The notes: generated by a model not told the origin, from the sequence alone. A stretch of DNA of 64,000 nt from Olsenella sp. KGMB02461 (GCF_012584445.1 NZ_JABAHI010000008.1:868001-932000), one strand, 5' to 3'. Positions 51,193-60,202 are shown, counted from the first letter of the stretch. Numbers and translations are program-made.

Positions 51193-51870
51193 TTAGAGCT
51201 TGAAGAGGTAGCCCACGCCGCGCACGGTGACGATATGGGAGGCCACCTGCGGGCCCACTTTGGAGCGCACACGACGGATGTGCACGTCCACCGTGCGGGT
51301 GCCGCCGCAGTACTCGAAGCCCCAGACGCGATGGAGCAGCGCCTCGCGGGAGTAGGCGCGCGAGGGGTGCGTGGCCAAGAAGGACAGCAGCGAGTACTCC
51401 ATAAGGGTGAGGTCGACGGGGTTGCCATCGATGGTCACCTGATAGGTGGCCAGGTTGATAGTCATGTTGTCGATGGTCACAAAGTCTGAGGGCACCGTCT
51501 CTTCGCCCGGCCAGAGCAGCTGGGACATACGCACTTCAAACTCCACCTCGGAAGCGCCGGGCAAGATGAAGTCGCTGCGGCCCTGCACGGGCATGCGAAG
51601 GCTGAGCAGCATGTCTTCGTCCACTACCAGCAGGCGAGGAATGCCAGAATTGCCCACCACATAGGCGTTGACGCGGGTTTGCACCTCTGGGGTGACGCCC
51701 GAGAGGTCGAAGACTACCAGGTCGAACTCATGACCCGAGGTCACTGCCTGGTCAAAAGTGTCAGGAGTGGACAGCAGGATAGAGATATCTAAGGAGTGGG
51801 AAAGTTCGCGCATGCGCTCATGCAGGCGGGTGGTTCTGGACACGAGCAAGACGTTTTTGTGGTGCTGCAA
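51193..51870 (-). CDS. Orphan OmpR-type response regulator with atypical receiver
   Basis: 225 residues from the TTG at 51870, chosen because AAGGAGG lies 5 nt upstream; another TTG at 51885 would put that site inside the gene. The C-terminal half is an OmpR/PhoB winged helix (LTLMEYSLLSFLATHPSRAYSREALLHRVWGFEY, TVDVHIRRVRSKV). The N-terminal half looks like a receiver fold but lacks the usual acidic pair; VVFDLSG may hold the remaining Asp. No kinase lies beside it. This layout recalls GlnR-like actinobacterial regulators, which would suit the nitrogen genes here, but that is an inference. Confidence 0.85.
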   Translation of the reverse strand: MQHHKNVLLVSRTTRLHERMRELSHSLDISILLSTPDTFDQAVTSGHEFDLVVFDLSGVTPEVQTRVNAYVVGNSGIPRLLVVDEDMLLSLRMPVQGRSDFILPGASEVEFEVRMSQLLWPGEETVPSDFVTIDNMTINLATYQVTIDGNPVDLTLMEYSLLSFLATHPSRAYSREALLHRVWGFEYCGGTRTVDVHIRRVRSKVGPQVASHIVTVRGVGYLFKL

Positions 51871-52109
51871 GCCGGCCTCCTTCAAGAGCCGGCAATGCTG
51901 GCTCTGGGCACTTGAGGTCTATGGGCTGCGCTGGATACGGCGGCATGACCGTCTACCGAATTGTGCAGCCCTTTGTTGGCACAATATGTCAGCTAGTTTA
52001 CCACAGGATTTCCTCAGGAACCCCACAGCTTGGGAGAAGCTGAAAAGATGGCGGCGTTATCCCAGGTCACAAGCTTTATTTGACCTCCGGTGAGTATAGT
52101 CCCCTGGTT

Positions 52110-52970
52110 TTAGATCTCAGTGATATTTCCCAGGAAAGCCGCAGTACGTTCATTTTTTGGATGGTCAAAGACCTCGTTTGGCAAGCCCTCCTCAACCACC
52201 ACGCCGTCTTCCATAAAGACCACGCGGTCGGCCACGTCGCGGGCAAAGCCCATCTCATGGGTCACCACGATCATGGTCATGCCCGAGTTCTCGGCCAGAT
52301 CGCGCATGACGTCCAGCACGCCGCGCACCAGCTCCGGATCCAAGGCGCTGGTGGGCTCGTCGAAGAGCAGCACTTCCGGGTGCATCGCCACTGCGCGCGC
52401 GATGGCCACGCGCTGCTGCTGGCCGCCGGAAAGCTGGGCCGGCATGTAGTCTGCACGATCGGCCAGCCCTACCGCGTCCAGTTGCGCAAGGGCTTCCTTC
52501 TCGGCTTCTTCTTTAGTGCGCCCCAGCACCTTGGTCTGGCCGATCATGACGTTCTCCTTGGCCGAAAGATGGGGGAACAGGTTGAAGTTCTGAAACACCA
52601 TCCCCAGGTGCTTGCGCAGGTCGCACAAGTCCTTCTTGTGGGCAGCCGTGATGGCCTGGTCCTTGAAGAGGATGTGTCCGGCGGTAGGCGTTTCCAGGCG
52701 ATTGATGCAGCGCAGCATGGTGGACTTTCCCGATCCGGAGGGGCCGAGAACCACCACCACCTCACCCGGCCAGACGTTGAGGTTCACGTCTCTTAGCACC
52801 ACATTGTCGTCGAAGGCTTTGTTGAGGTGCTCGATGCGCACCATGGGATGCTCGCCCTCCACAAAGTGGTGAGTGGTGAGGTTCTTGTCGTGCTCATAGG
52901 CCAGCTTGGCGGCCATATCGCCATCGAGGGCTGGGGCGACCTCGGGTACGGCGGTCTTTTTAGACTTCAT
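52110..52970 (-). CDS. Polar amino-acid ABC transporter ATPase
   Basis: 286 residues. Walker [10 protein letters not shown], signature [14 protein letters not shown], Walker [16 protein letters not shown]-loop [14 protein letters not shown]: typical of GlnQ/ArtP/HisP. About 57 extra residues precede the domain ([10 protein letters not shown]). I chose the ATG at 52970 (GGGGGAG site), which overlaps the permease end by 11 bp, so the two are coupled. Powers import together with the permease and the lipoprotein at 54872. Confidence 0.95.
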   Translation of the reverse strand: MKSKKTAVPEVAPALDGDMAAKLAYEHDKNLTTHHFVEGEHPMVRIEHLNKAFDDNVVLRDVNLNVWPGEVVVVLGPSGSGKSTMLRCINRLETPTAGHILFKDQAITAAHKKDLCDLRKHLGMVFQNFNLFPHLSAKENVMIGQTKVLGRTKEEAEKEALAQLDAVGLADRADYMPAQLSGGQQQRVAIARAVAMHPEVLLFDEPTSALDPELVRGVLDVMRDLAENSGMTMIVVTHEMGFARDVADRVVFMEDGVVVEEGLPNEVFDHPKNERTAAFLGNITEI

Positions 52971-54489
52971 GGCTCTCCCCCTTCGAAGAAGCGGCGCCAA
53001 AGGGAACGGTTCCAAAGACGGATGAGGCCAGAAGGCGCCAGGCAGGGATCTCCTCTGCCGCAGGGGCGGCGACGGCTACTTGGCAGGCGTCCTCCACCAT
53101 TGGCATCCCCGCGAGCACCAACGCCTTGTCTTGGGGCGTAGCGGCGCATTGGGCAGTGCCAGGCACTACCTCGGCATCGCGGTCTTCTACGCCGGTTGCC
53201 TTAGGGGCGCCGGCCTTGGGGCGCGGGCCGCCGCCAGACTCGGAGCGGGCCAAGCGAGCCTCCACCTTGGACACGATGCGAATGAGGGGCAGTGTGACAA
53301 TGAGGTAGTAAATGGCCGCGGCGATGTAAGGAGTGATGTTGCCCGTCACCGTGGTGAGGTTCTTGGAGAACATCATGAGCTCCATGACGCCTACCGAGGA
53401 AAGCAGCGAGGTGTCTTTGTAGCCAGTGATAAAGTCGCTGGTCACGGTAGGCAGCACGCGACGGACGGTTTGGGGCAGGATGACACAGGTCATGGTTTGC
53501 ATGTAGTTCATGCCCAAAGACTCTGCTGCCTCATATTGGCCGCGGGGGATGGACTCTATGCCGGCGCGGAAAATCTCTGCCAGGTAGGCCGAGGAGTTCA
53601 CCGCCATCACAATGACGCCCAACACATTGTTGTCGATGTTGATGCCCAGCATGGGCAGGCCAAAGAACATGATGTAGATCTGCAAGAACAGCGGGGTGCC
53701 ACGCAAGATGTTGATGTAGGTCACCGCGATGGCGCGCACTCCGCGATGCTTGGCCATCTTCATGAAGGCGAAGACGAGGCCCAGCAAGATGGCAAAGGGA
53801 TACGCGATGACCACGATGGCCAAGCACACCAGCCAGCCCGGGAAGAGTGAGGCAAAAGAAGTGAGCAGCAGCTGAGGTTTAAAGAACATGCCCAAGAACT
53901 GATTGGAGTTCCAGGCAGCCACCCAAGGCTGCTCGTCCAGCCACATCACCGCTGCCTGAAGCGGAGTGTTGGCGATGATGGCGATGGCCGGAGAAGGGGT
54001 GAGATCTTCCTCTTGGCCGTTGACAGTGGCCGTACCGGTCACCTGCACATCGCCGCCCTCAGGAGGAAACTTCATATTGGTGACCTCGATGCGCAGCAGG
54101 TCGCCGCCTACGGCATCCTCAGAGAGGGCCACTTGCAAGGCAGTGCCTTGGACCGCCACTTGGGCATCCACGGGTTTGCGCTTGAGCCCGTCAAGCACGG
54201 TCACGCGGGTGCTGGATCCGTCGAAGGAGCCGTCTTGGGGCAGCTTGAGGGTCACACCCGAGATGGTCTCGCCCTCGTCCACCGTGGCTTCCCAGGTGAG
54301 ACGGGTATCGATGCCGCCAATGACCCCTGATCCGCCGTCCTCATTAGGCGAAGCAGTGGCCTTGTTCACAGTGAGGGCCTGAGCGCTGGTAGGGACAAGA
54401 ATGCCCAGCGTGCCCAGAGCGACCATCAGGGCTACTACCAGACACATCAGCCGGCCTTGGAACCCCAAGCCGCTCCTTGTGTGGTTCAT
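52960..54489 (-). CDS. Polar amino-acid ABC permease with extracellular N-terminal domain
   Basis: 509 residues in three parts. A signal peptide ([23 protein letters not shown]) and about 150 residues of β-rich extracellular sequence; a HisM/GlnP-type permease (about 200-420) with the EAA-like loop [31 protein letters not shown]; and a soluble tail of about 90 residues. Normal permeases of this family have about 220-250 residues. The extracellular part is not a solute-binding protein by length or motif. Its leader holds a terminator-like hairpin and ArgR-like boxes. Confidence 0.9.
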   Translation of the reverse strand: MNHTRSGLGFQGRLMCLVVALMVALGTLGILVPTSAQALTVNKATASPNEDGGSGVIGGIDTRLTWEATVDEGETISGVTLKLPQDGSFDGSSTRVTVLDGLKRKPVDAQVAVQGTALQVALSEDAVGGDLLRIEVTNMKFPPEGGDVQVTGTATVNGQEEDLTPSPAIAIIANTPLQAAVMWLDEQPWVAAWNSNQFLGMFFKPQLLLTSFASLFPGWLVCLAIVVIAYPFAILLGLVFAFMKMAKHRGVRAIAVTYINILRGTPLFLQIYIMFFGLPMLGINIDNNVLGVIVMAVNSSAYLAEIFRAGIESIPRGQYEAAESLGMNYMQTMTCVILPQTVRRVLPTVTSDFITGYKDTSLLSSVGVMELMMFSKNLTTVTGNITPYIAAAIYYLIVTLPLIRIVSKVEARLARSESGGGPRPKAGAPKATGVEDRDAEVVPGTAQCAATPQDKALVLAGMPMVEDACQVAVAAPAAEEIPAWRLLASSVFGTVPFGAASSKGESHEV

Positions 54490-54511
54490 GATGTTCCCTT
54501 CTATCAACCAC

Positions 54512-54541
54512 AAAAGGGTGCCTTGCGTGCGGCACCCTTTT
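54512..54541 (-). promoter_or_regulatory. Terminator-like hairpin in the permease leader (possible attenuator)
   Basis: Perfect 11-bp stem AAAAGGGTGCC/GGCACCCTTTT with an 8-nt loop, ending only 22 nt before the permease ATG and followed by TTTTG on the transcript. Because the upstream gene already has its own terminator at 54808, this one probably acts on the permease transcript itself. Confidence 0.6.
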
Positions 54542-54665
54542 GACGTGCGCATAAAGTAGGGCGTCGTCAGAATATGGGGATGATACTAACACCCCTGCAC
54601 CCATTTGCTTCAAAAAAGTGCCTTCCCCACGGGCCTGAAACCAAATATTTATGCATCTTCTGAGT

Positions 54666-54697
54666 GTTATTCAGGTTTGTTTTGCATATTTTTCCAG
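54666..54697. promoter_or_regulatory. ArgR-like box region upstream of the permease
   Basis: TTATTCAGG and TTTGCATATTTTTC are spaced as in paired ARG boxes (consensus near TGAATAATTATTCA). Nearly the same words occur upstream of the binding-protein gene at 55875-55914. Confidence 0.45.
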
Positions 54698-54807
54698 CTC
54701 CGACGCACAAAGGGATACCGAGGAGCCTGGTATAAGGTGGCTGTTCTTATCGGCAAACGGTAGGTAAGAAAACCCTTGCAAGATCGCCAGAATGTATCAA
54801 ACGCAAA

Positions 54808-54838
54808 AGCCGAGCTGCCTTAAAAGAGCAGCTCGGCT
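54808..54838 (-). terminator. Terminator of the binding-protein gene
   Basis: Perfect 11-bp stem AGCCGAGCTGC/GCAGCTCGGCT with a 9-nt loop, followed by TTTTGCG on the minus strand. Confidence 0.88.
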
Positions 54839-54871
54839 ATGGGATAGGGGGCGAGATAGAGGCGGCAGAGG

Positions 54872-55702
54872 CTAGTCGAGGACCGACCCGAACCACTTGG
54901 TTTCGAGAGAATCGATATAGCCCTCGCTCTCCAGGTCTTGCATCACCTGATCGATGTCGTCGCGCAAGGTGGCGGAGCCCTCGGGATAGACAAAGCAGTA
55001 TTGGCCGGCGTTGTGCACATGGTTGGCAACCATGAGGTTGGTGTAGGTGCCGCTCAACAGGTACGAGGCGGTGACGTCGTCGTAGACAGCGGCGGAATAG
55101 GTGCCCTCGGTGACGCCCACCAGGCCCTCATCGGCGGTTTTTACCTGGGCGATCTGGGCCTTGGGCAGGCGGTTGCGCACCCAGTTTTCGCTGGCAGACT
55201 CAGCATCTACCGCGATGGTGACCGAAGGGTCGTTGTAATCGTCCAGGTCTGTGCGCTCAGCATCGCGCGCAATGATAAGGTCGCGGCCCACCGCCATGTA
55301 GGGGCGGCCGATGATGACGCCGTCGGAGACCGTGCCCACATCCGACACCACAATGGCCGAGGCGCCCATGTCCGCCTTGTGCTCATTGAGCGCCGCTGGG
55401 ATGTCTTTAACCGAGGTGTCTTCGATGTACTTTACCTTGAGTCCCAAGCGATCGGCCACCGTCTGCAAAAGCTCGTACTCAAAGCCGCGAGGGGCTCCTG
55501 AGTTGTCGTAAAAATTCATAGGCGGAGAGGCGAAGTCGCAGGCCACGGTCAGCGTTCCAGGATTCACTAGCCCGTAGGCCGTTTGGGCCTCCCTCATGCT
55601 GCGAGGCTTGCAGCCCGCAATGGCCACACCGCACATAAGGGCCACAGCCACACCAATCACAATCAGATTTCTGAACGTGCGTTGGGACGTTCTGGTGGAC
55701 AA
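54872..55702 (-). CDS. Polar amino-acid ABC transporter substrate-binding lipoprotein
   Basis: 276 residues. A signal peptide with lipobox VAIAGC, then a family-3 binding protein (LTVACDFASPPMNFYDNSGAPRGFEYELLQTVADRLGLK...MGASAIVVSDVGTVSDGVIIGRPYM). The start is TTG at 55702 with a GGGGGAG site. Family 3 binds Arg, His, Lys, Gln or cystine; the ArgR-like boxes point to a basic amino acid, as an inference. It has its own terminator, separate from the permease-ATPase pair. Confidence 0.93.
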   Translation of the reverse strand: MSTRTSQRTFRNLIVIGVAVALMCGVAIAGCKPRSMREAQTAYGLVNPGTLTVACDFASPPMNFYDNSGAPRGFEYELLQTVADRLGLKVKYIEDTSVKDIPAALNEHKADMGASAIVVSDVGTVSDGVIIGRPYMAVGRDLIIARDAERTDLDDYNDPSVTIAVDAESASENWVRNRLPKAQIAQVKTADEGLVGVTEGTYSAAVYDDVTASYLLSGTYTNLMVANHVHNAGQYCFVYPEGSATLRDDIDQVMQDLESEGYIDSLETKWFGSVLD

Positions 55703-55874
55703 TCTAGCACTCCCCCTTGGAGCAAAAGCCGACCTAACAAGCCTATGAAGTTGTGAGGTGATCGTCGCTGCCAGCGCATCGTGACTTCTATATTCCTAGA
55801 TATATAGTGGGAGTTTGTTTCTAATTTCTTTATCTTGTTTGGTCTATTGTACTCCCCAAATTAGAAATATCCTG

Positions 55875-55914
55875 TTGCATATTCTTCAGGCTTTTTTGGG
55901 TAATTATTCAGGTT
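55875..55914. promoter_or_regulatory. ArgR-like boxes upstream of the binding-protein gene
   Basis: TTGCATATTCTTCAGG (55875) and AATTATTCAGGTTG (55902) match the half-sites upstream of the permease. Read on the minus strand they give TGAAGAATATGCA and TGAATAATTA, close to the ARG-box consensus. Confidence 0.5.
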
Positions 55915-56151
55915 GTTTTTATCTTGTGTTTCAGCCTGCTGAGTTTCCCAGTCAAAGCGCGCCATAGGCTACTGGGTACCTATCAACATCTAGACCAACT
56001 AGCCCATTACTTTTTCTTGTTTCCTTTGCCAAGAAACCCCGCTGCCGCTTCAAGTGGCATATTTCACGCCTGAAGTCTCCCGCACCCAGGCGCACGCCGG
56101 GTCGCAGACCTTTTCTTTGCCGGCCTAGAACAGCTTTTTCAAGAGCGCCAA

Positions 56152-56186
56152 AAAGCCCTCGTGCAGCGACACTGCGCGAGGGCTTT
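56152..56186 (-). terminator. Terminator of the glutamine-synthetase-like gene
   Basis: AAAGCCCTCG outer stem with its complement, inner GCAG/CTGC pairs, and a short loop, 38 nt after the stop; minus-strand tail is TTTTTGG. Confidence 0.85.
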
Positions 56187-56224
56187 ACCAGGCATTCTAT
56201 AATGCGCTTGCGAGGCGCTGCCGT

Positions 56225-57562
56225 TTAATAGCCGCCGTAATACTTCTTGATCTCCCAATCGGTGACAGAAGCGTTGTAGGAATCCCACTCGCGGCTCTTC
56301 TCCTCCACCAGGAAGTCGAAGGTGCGGTCACCCAGCATCTCGCGCATGAGCGTGGAATGGCGGAAGCTCTCGATGGCCTCTCCCAGGTTGCGGGGCAGGC
56401 GCTCGAAGCCGGCAGCTGCCAGCTCTGCCGGCGAGGAGCCCAGGTCTGCGGTGTACTCAGGCGGAAGCTCCAACCCCTCCTCGATGCCCTTGAGGCCTGC
56501 CAGCACGCTGGCGGCAATGGCATGGTAAGGGTTGGCCGAGGGATCGGGCACGCGCAGCTCCAGGCGGGTGGACTGGTGCTTGCCTGGCTTGTGCATGGGC
56601 ACGCGCACCAAGGCATTGCGGTTGCGACGGCCCCAGGTGGCAAAGGTGGGCGCTTCTCCGCCAGGCACCAGGCGCTTGTAGGAGTTCACCGTGGGGTTGG
56701 TGAGCAGCATGTACTCAGGGGCGTACTTGATGAGGCCCGCGATGTAGCAGTGGGCGATGTCGCTCAGGTGATAGAGGGTGTCGGTGGCGCCCCAGAAGAC
56801 GTTCTCGCCATCGGAGTCGAAGAGCGACTCCTGCAAGAACATGCCGGATCCGGGACGGCCCTGCAGAGGCTTGGGCATGAAGGAGGCATAGAATCCGTAG
56901 TTTTGAGCCACCTGCTTGATGGCGAAGCGGGCAGTCATGATGTTGTCTGCGGCAGTGACGGCCTCGGAATAGCGCAGGGACAGCCCGTTTTGGGAGGGCC
57001 CCATGGCGTGATAGGAGTACTCCACCGGGATAGAGAGGCGCTCCAGCGACAGCACCGTGTCGCGACGCAGCTCGCGGGAGGAGTTGGTGGGGGCATAGTC
57101 AAAGTAGCCGGCATTGTCCAGCGGCACGGGCACCGCACCGGTCTCAGAGTAGATAAACTCCAGCTCAGGCCCAATGTTGGGAACAAAGCCGCGATCGTTT
57201 GCCAAGCGGAAGACCCGCATGAGGCAAGCGCGCGGATCGCCCTCGAACGACTGGCGATCCGGGGTCAAAATGTCGCAGAAGATGCGCGCCACCGCATTGG
57301 TGGAGGGGCGCCAAGGCAAGAACTGGAACGTGGAAGCGTCTGGAAAGGCCAGCATGTCAGACTCAAGGATGCTGGAAAAGCCGTCTACCGAGGACCCGTC
57401 GAACCCAATGCCTTCCTCGAAGGCCTCCTCCAGATCCTCTGGCGAGATAGCAAAGGCCTTGATATTGCCCAGCACGTCGGTAAACCACAGGCGCACAAAA
57501 CGCACGTCGCGCTCTTCTACCGTTCGAAGTACGTAATCGATATCCTTGCTGCTATTACTCAT
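56225..57562 (-). CDS. Glutamine synthetase-like protein lacking metal ligands
   Basis: 445 residues from the ATG at 57562 (AGGTGG site), the size and order of GSI-alpha: FDGSSVDGF, GPELEF (E133, E135), NSYKRLVPGGEAP, NRNALVRVP, RLELRVPDPSANPY (E335). But where active GS has HHEVAPGQHE, this reads YHAMGPSQNG, so two metal glutamates are A186 and G193. The ATP/metal His of GSGMH is F242. Three of six metal ligands are gone, so normal glutamine synthesis is doubtful. It may be a regulatory or repurposed paralogue. No adenylylation loop is evident. Confidence 0.85.
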   Translation of the reverse strand: MSNSSKDIDYVLRTVEERDVRFVRLWFTDVLGNIKAFAISPEDLEEAFEEGIGFDGSSVDGFSSILESDMLAFPDASTFQFLPWRPSTNAVARIFCDILTPDRQSFEGDPRACLMRVFRLANDRGFVPNIGPELEFIYSETGAVPVPLDNAGYFDYAPTNSSRELRRDTVLSLERLSIPVEYSYHAMGPSQNGLSLRYSEAVTAADNIMTARFAIKQVAQNYGFYASFMPKPLQGRPGSGMFLQESLFDSDGENVFWGATDTLYHLSDIAHCYIAGLIKYAPEYMLLTNPTVNSYKRLVPGGEAPTFATWGRRNRNALVRVPMHKPGKHQSTRLELRVPDPSANPYHAIAASVLAGLKGIEEGLELPPEYTADLGSSPAELAAAGFERLPRNLGEAIESFRHSTLMREMLGDRTFDFLVEEKSREWDSYNASVTDWEIKKYYGGY

Positions 57563-57713
57563 GTCCACCTCGTTTGTGCGAAGGGAATACGTCCACAATT
57601 AGCTCAACCTTCGCACAGACGTGTTTCGCCGCTGTTTCATCTCTCATATATGAAGGGCAGACGGTAGCCAAAAATGCAGGAGCAAGCCAGAACTCTCCTG
57701 TGCCGAGAAGCCC

Positions 57714-57983
57714 TTACCCCTCGTACTTGGAGCAGCAGGAGGGCGCGTCGGATTTTTGTGGGGCGCTCGCTGTGGCCTTCGCCACCGATTCATCGATGGA
57801 ATGGAGGGTTTTCTCGGCAGCGATGCAGCAGGAAGCAGCCCCGTCCCCTGAGTGCGAGAGCGTGGCGCAGCTTTTTGACGAGGGGCATCCGGAGCACTGG
57901 CCAGAAAGCGTGGCGCGCAGATGGGCGCGGATCACGCAGACGACGCCCACGACAACTAAAGAAATTATGATGGCGTCAATCAT
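57714..57983 (-). CDS. FeoB-associated Cys-rich small membrane protein
   Basis: 89 residues from the ATG at 57983 (AAGGAG site). An N-terminal membrane helix (MIDAIIISLVVVGVVCVIRAHLRA) is followed by LSGQCSGCPSSKSCATLS, then a Ser/Ala/Lys region and a C-terminal CC pair. This is the pattern of the short proteins often encoded beside feoB in Gram-positive and anaerobic bacteria; the C-terminal extension is longer than usual. feoB itself lies 4.2 kb away on the same strand. The role in ferrous iron uptake is inferred from the family. Confidence 0.8.
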   Translation of the reverse strand: MIDAIIISLVVVGVVCVIRAHLRATLSGQCSGCPSSKSCATLSHSGDGAASCCIAAEKTLHSIDESVAKATASAPQKSDAPSCCSKYEG

Positions 57984-58060
57984 AGGGGACTCCTTGGGTA
58001 GATAGGGAGTCAATGGAGCTTAACGCGATGCGGCTTCATTGACGGGGATCGGGTAGGATG

Positions 58061-58082
58061 TGGGTAGCAATTAAGTTACCCA
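58061..58082. promoter_or_regulatory. Dyad upstream of gpmA
   Basis: TGGGTA-N10-TACCCA, a perfect 6-bp-arm dyad 66 bp upstream of the ATG, next to a possible -35 TTGACG at 58039. Candidate operator. Confidence 0.35.
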
Positions 58083-58147
58083 TGGTTTACTTATCTCCAT
58101 CCTAGAGAGACCTCTGCCTCTCTGCAAGCCCCAAGAAAGGAATCTCC

Positions 58148-58906
58148 ATGGCCCAAGAGACAATGCAGCTCGTGCTCATCAGGCACGGCGAAAGCGAATG
58201 GAACAAGGCCAATCTGTTTACCGGCTGGTCCGATGTGGACCTAACCGAGAAGGGCCGCGACGAGGCCTACAACGGCGGTATGGCCCTGAAAGACGCCGGG
58301 TACGATTTTGACCTGTGCTACACCAGCTACCTCAAGCGCGCCATCCATACCCTCAACCTGGTGTTGGACGCCATGGATCGCGACTGGCTCCCGGTGGAAA
58401 AGACCTGGAAGCTCAACGAACGCCATTACGGCGCCCTCCAGGGCCTCAACAAAGCCGACACCGCCGCCAAATACGGCGACGAGCAGGTGAAGATCTGGCG
58501 CCGCTCCTTCGACGTGCGGCCACCTGCGCTGGAGCCCGGCGACCCCCGCGACGCCCATGCCCAGCCCGCCTATCGCCACGTGCCAAAAGACCAGATCCCC
58601 TACGCCGAGTGCCTGGAGGACACCATCGCCCGCGTGTGGCCCTGGTTCCAAGAGGTGGTCGAGCCGCAAATGCGCGCCGGCCAGCGTATCCTAATCGCCG
58701 CCCATGGCAACTCCCTGCGCTCTTTGGTAATGGAGTTTGACAAGCTCACGCCCGAAGAGATTTTGGAAGTGAACATCCCTACGGGAGTGCCCCTGGTTTA
58801 CACCTTTGATAAAGACTTTAATGTGATCTCCAAGGAGTACATTGGCGACCCGGCCACCATCGCCGCAAAGATCGATGCTGTGGCCAACCAAGGCAAAGCC
58901 AAGTAG
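58148..58906 (+). CDS. gpmA: 2,3-bisphosphoglycerate-dependent phosphoglycerate mutase
   Basis: Interconverts 3- and 2-phosphoglycerate. 252 residues: [29 protein letters not shown] with the phosphohistidine, SYLKRAIHT, the catalytic Glu in [22 protein letters not shown], and the second His in [15 protein letters not shown] at 58148 with an AAAGGA site. Own promoter and terminator. Confidence 0.97.
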   Translation: MAQETMQLVLIRHGESEWNKANLFTGWSDVDLTEKGRDEAYNGGMALKDAGYDFDLCYTSYLKRAIHTLNLVLDAMDRDWLPVEKTWKLNERHYGALQGLNKADTAAKYGDEQVKIWRRSFDVRPPALEPGDPRDAHAQPAYRHVPKDQIPYAECLEDTIARVWPWFQEVVEPQMRAGQRILIAAHGNSLRSLVMEFDKLTPEEILEVNIPTGVPLVYTFDKDFNVISKEYIGDPATIAAKIDAVANQGKAK

Positions 58907-58935
58907 CCTGGCCCCTGAGATCCTCATAGTGACCC

Positions 58936-58978
58936 AAAGGCCGAGGAACCCTCAGACGAGGGGCTTCTCGGCCTTTTT
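58936..58978 (+). terminator. Terminator of gpmA
   Basis: AAAGGCCGAG/CTCGGCCTTT outer stem, inner CCCTC/GAGGG, then TTTTT, 30 nt after the stop. Confidence 0.9.
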
Positions 58979-59048
58979 CATTGCTGAAAGCACCTAAGCC
59001 TTGGCGCACCCTCAAGCACATCCCTGAATAGTTATTTCTACTATCGAA

Positions 59049-59789
59049 TCATTCACTGCACTGCATAAACCCTTGGGCCATGTGTCCAAAACGCAACCCC
59101 AATTCCTTTTGCAAAGCTATGGAGGCCGTGTTGTCAGGGAAGATCTGCGCCCAAGGGATCAATCCCCTCTCTAGCTGCGCGCCGATCTTCGCCGCCTCAA
59201 GCTGGCGGGCAAAGCCCCTGCCGCGATACTGCGGGAACACCTCCAGCATGCCCATGGATCCCTCGTCATGAAGGCCGATAAACCCTACAAGCTCATCCCC
59301 CAGAAAGCCGCCGTCGACGGTGCCTGCCGCCAGCCTGCGAACGATCTCTTCCAACGTGAAAAACTCCGGATGCGAATAGTGGGAAAGCACCGTCTGGGCA
59401 TAGTCGGGCGTGAGAGGCCGCACGCAGAGCGGCGACTGCACATGAGGGGCATGGGGCTCAAGATAGGCGCAGACAAGATGCTCTATAAGCGTGCAGCGAC
59501 CAGGGTACGCCTGCTGTGCGGCCTGCTGTGCCTCTCTCCCTGTAACCGCCAAGAGCGCTGGCGGTTCATAGTCGCCCAGCACTTGGGCTGCCAACCTGGG
59601 GTCGGCAGCCCACAAAAAACCGTCGTTGGCGCCAATGCCTCGCAAGTAGATGCAATCAGAATCCAAGTAGACAGGCTCTCCCAGCCCACGGGCCAGCACC
59701 TGCTGGAGAGGCACAAAGTCTACCTCTCCATCTTGAACGCGCCCGGTAAGCTCTGCGATGGTAGAAGCAAGGCCCTGCTCTGATAGCAT
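59049..59789 (-). CDS. GNAT-family acetyltransferase
   Basis: 246 residues. The C-terminal half is a GNAT domain: LGDELVGFIGLHDEGSMGMLEVFPQYRGRGFARQLEAAKIG, with the acetyl-CoA loop QYRGRG, then IFPDNTASIALQKELGLRFG. The N-terminal half is a less conserved domain. The substrate is unknown. It is monocistronic. Confidence 0.85.
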   Translation of the reverse strand: MLSEQGLASTIAELTGRVQDGEVDFVPLQQVLARGLGEPVYLDSDCIYLRGIGANDGFLWAADPRLAAQVLGDYEPPALLAVTGREAQQAAQQAYPGRCTLIEHLVCAYLEPHAPHVQSPLCVRPLTPDYAQTVLSHYSHPEFFTLEEIVRRLAAGTVDGGFLGDELVGFIGLHDEGSMGMLEVFPQYRGRGFARQLEAAKIGAQLERGLIPWAQIFPDNTASIALQKELGLRFGHMAQGFMQCSE

Positions 59790-59870
59790 GGATTCTCCTG
59801 TGCGGCTTTTAAGCCCTTACCCGCATCTCTAGAGAAGGAGCGATCAGCCATAAGGCTTAGCGAAAAGCTC

Positions 59871-60131
59871 CTAGAGAGGCCAGGGCATAAGGATAAGGAC
59901 CGAGATGACGGCAAAGGCAATGGCCATGCCCTTTTGGCCAGCCATGGCCAAAAGTACTACAAACACGGTATCGACGATAGCGTTGCCTATAAACCAGATG
60001 CCCCAATAATCTGCCAGAGGAACGATCCCCGCATAGCTCATGACGGTGAGCGCTATCTCAGCCACCAGCCACACCCAAAAGACGATGTTGATCCATTTAG
60101 AAGCCTCGTAGCGCTCCTGCCAGCTTGCCAT
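59871..60131 (-). CDS. Small membrane protein, unknown function
   Basis: 86 residues from the ATG at 60131 (GGAG site; the frame is open to 60191). Three hydrophobic segments: INIVFWVWLVAEIALTVMSYAG, YWGIWFIGNAIVDTVFVVLLAMAG, and MAIAFAVISVLILMPWPL. I recognise no family. The 25-bp dyad lies 72-96 bp upstream, which may tie it to the regulation of suf and copA. Confidence 0.75.
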   Translation of the reverse strand: MASWQERYEASKWINIVFWVWLVAEIALTVMSYAGIVPLADYWGIWFIGNAIVDTVFVVLLAMAGQKGMAIAFAVISVLILMPWPL

Positions 60132-60202
60132 AGCCACTCCTTCGTAGCTGTTTATTGTTGGAGGGTTTGTTCCCTCTCTGACAGCTTGCATTCCACCTCT
60201 TA

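Larger units (their letters stand above)
55703..56224. other. Intergenic region glnA-like gene/binding protein
   Basis: 520 bp. It holds the binding-protein promoter, ArgR-like boxes, a weak relative of the 25-bp dyad near 55792-55818, a near-copy of the uptake-like word (TGCCAAGAAACCCC at about 56028), and the terminator of the next gene. Confidence 0.5.

Noticed and set aside
54542-54800. T-box or lysine riboswitch in the permease leader
   Set aside because: No T-box sequence (AGGGTGGNACCGCG-like) or known riboswitch core could be found; only the terminal hairpin and ArgR-like boxes are supported.
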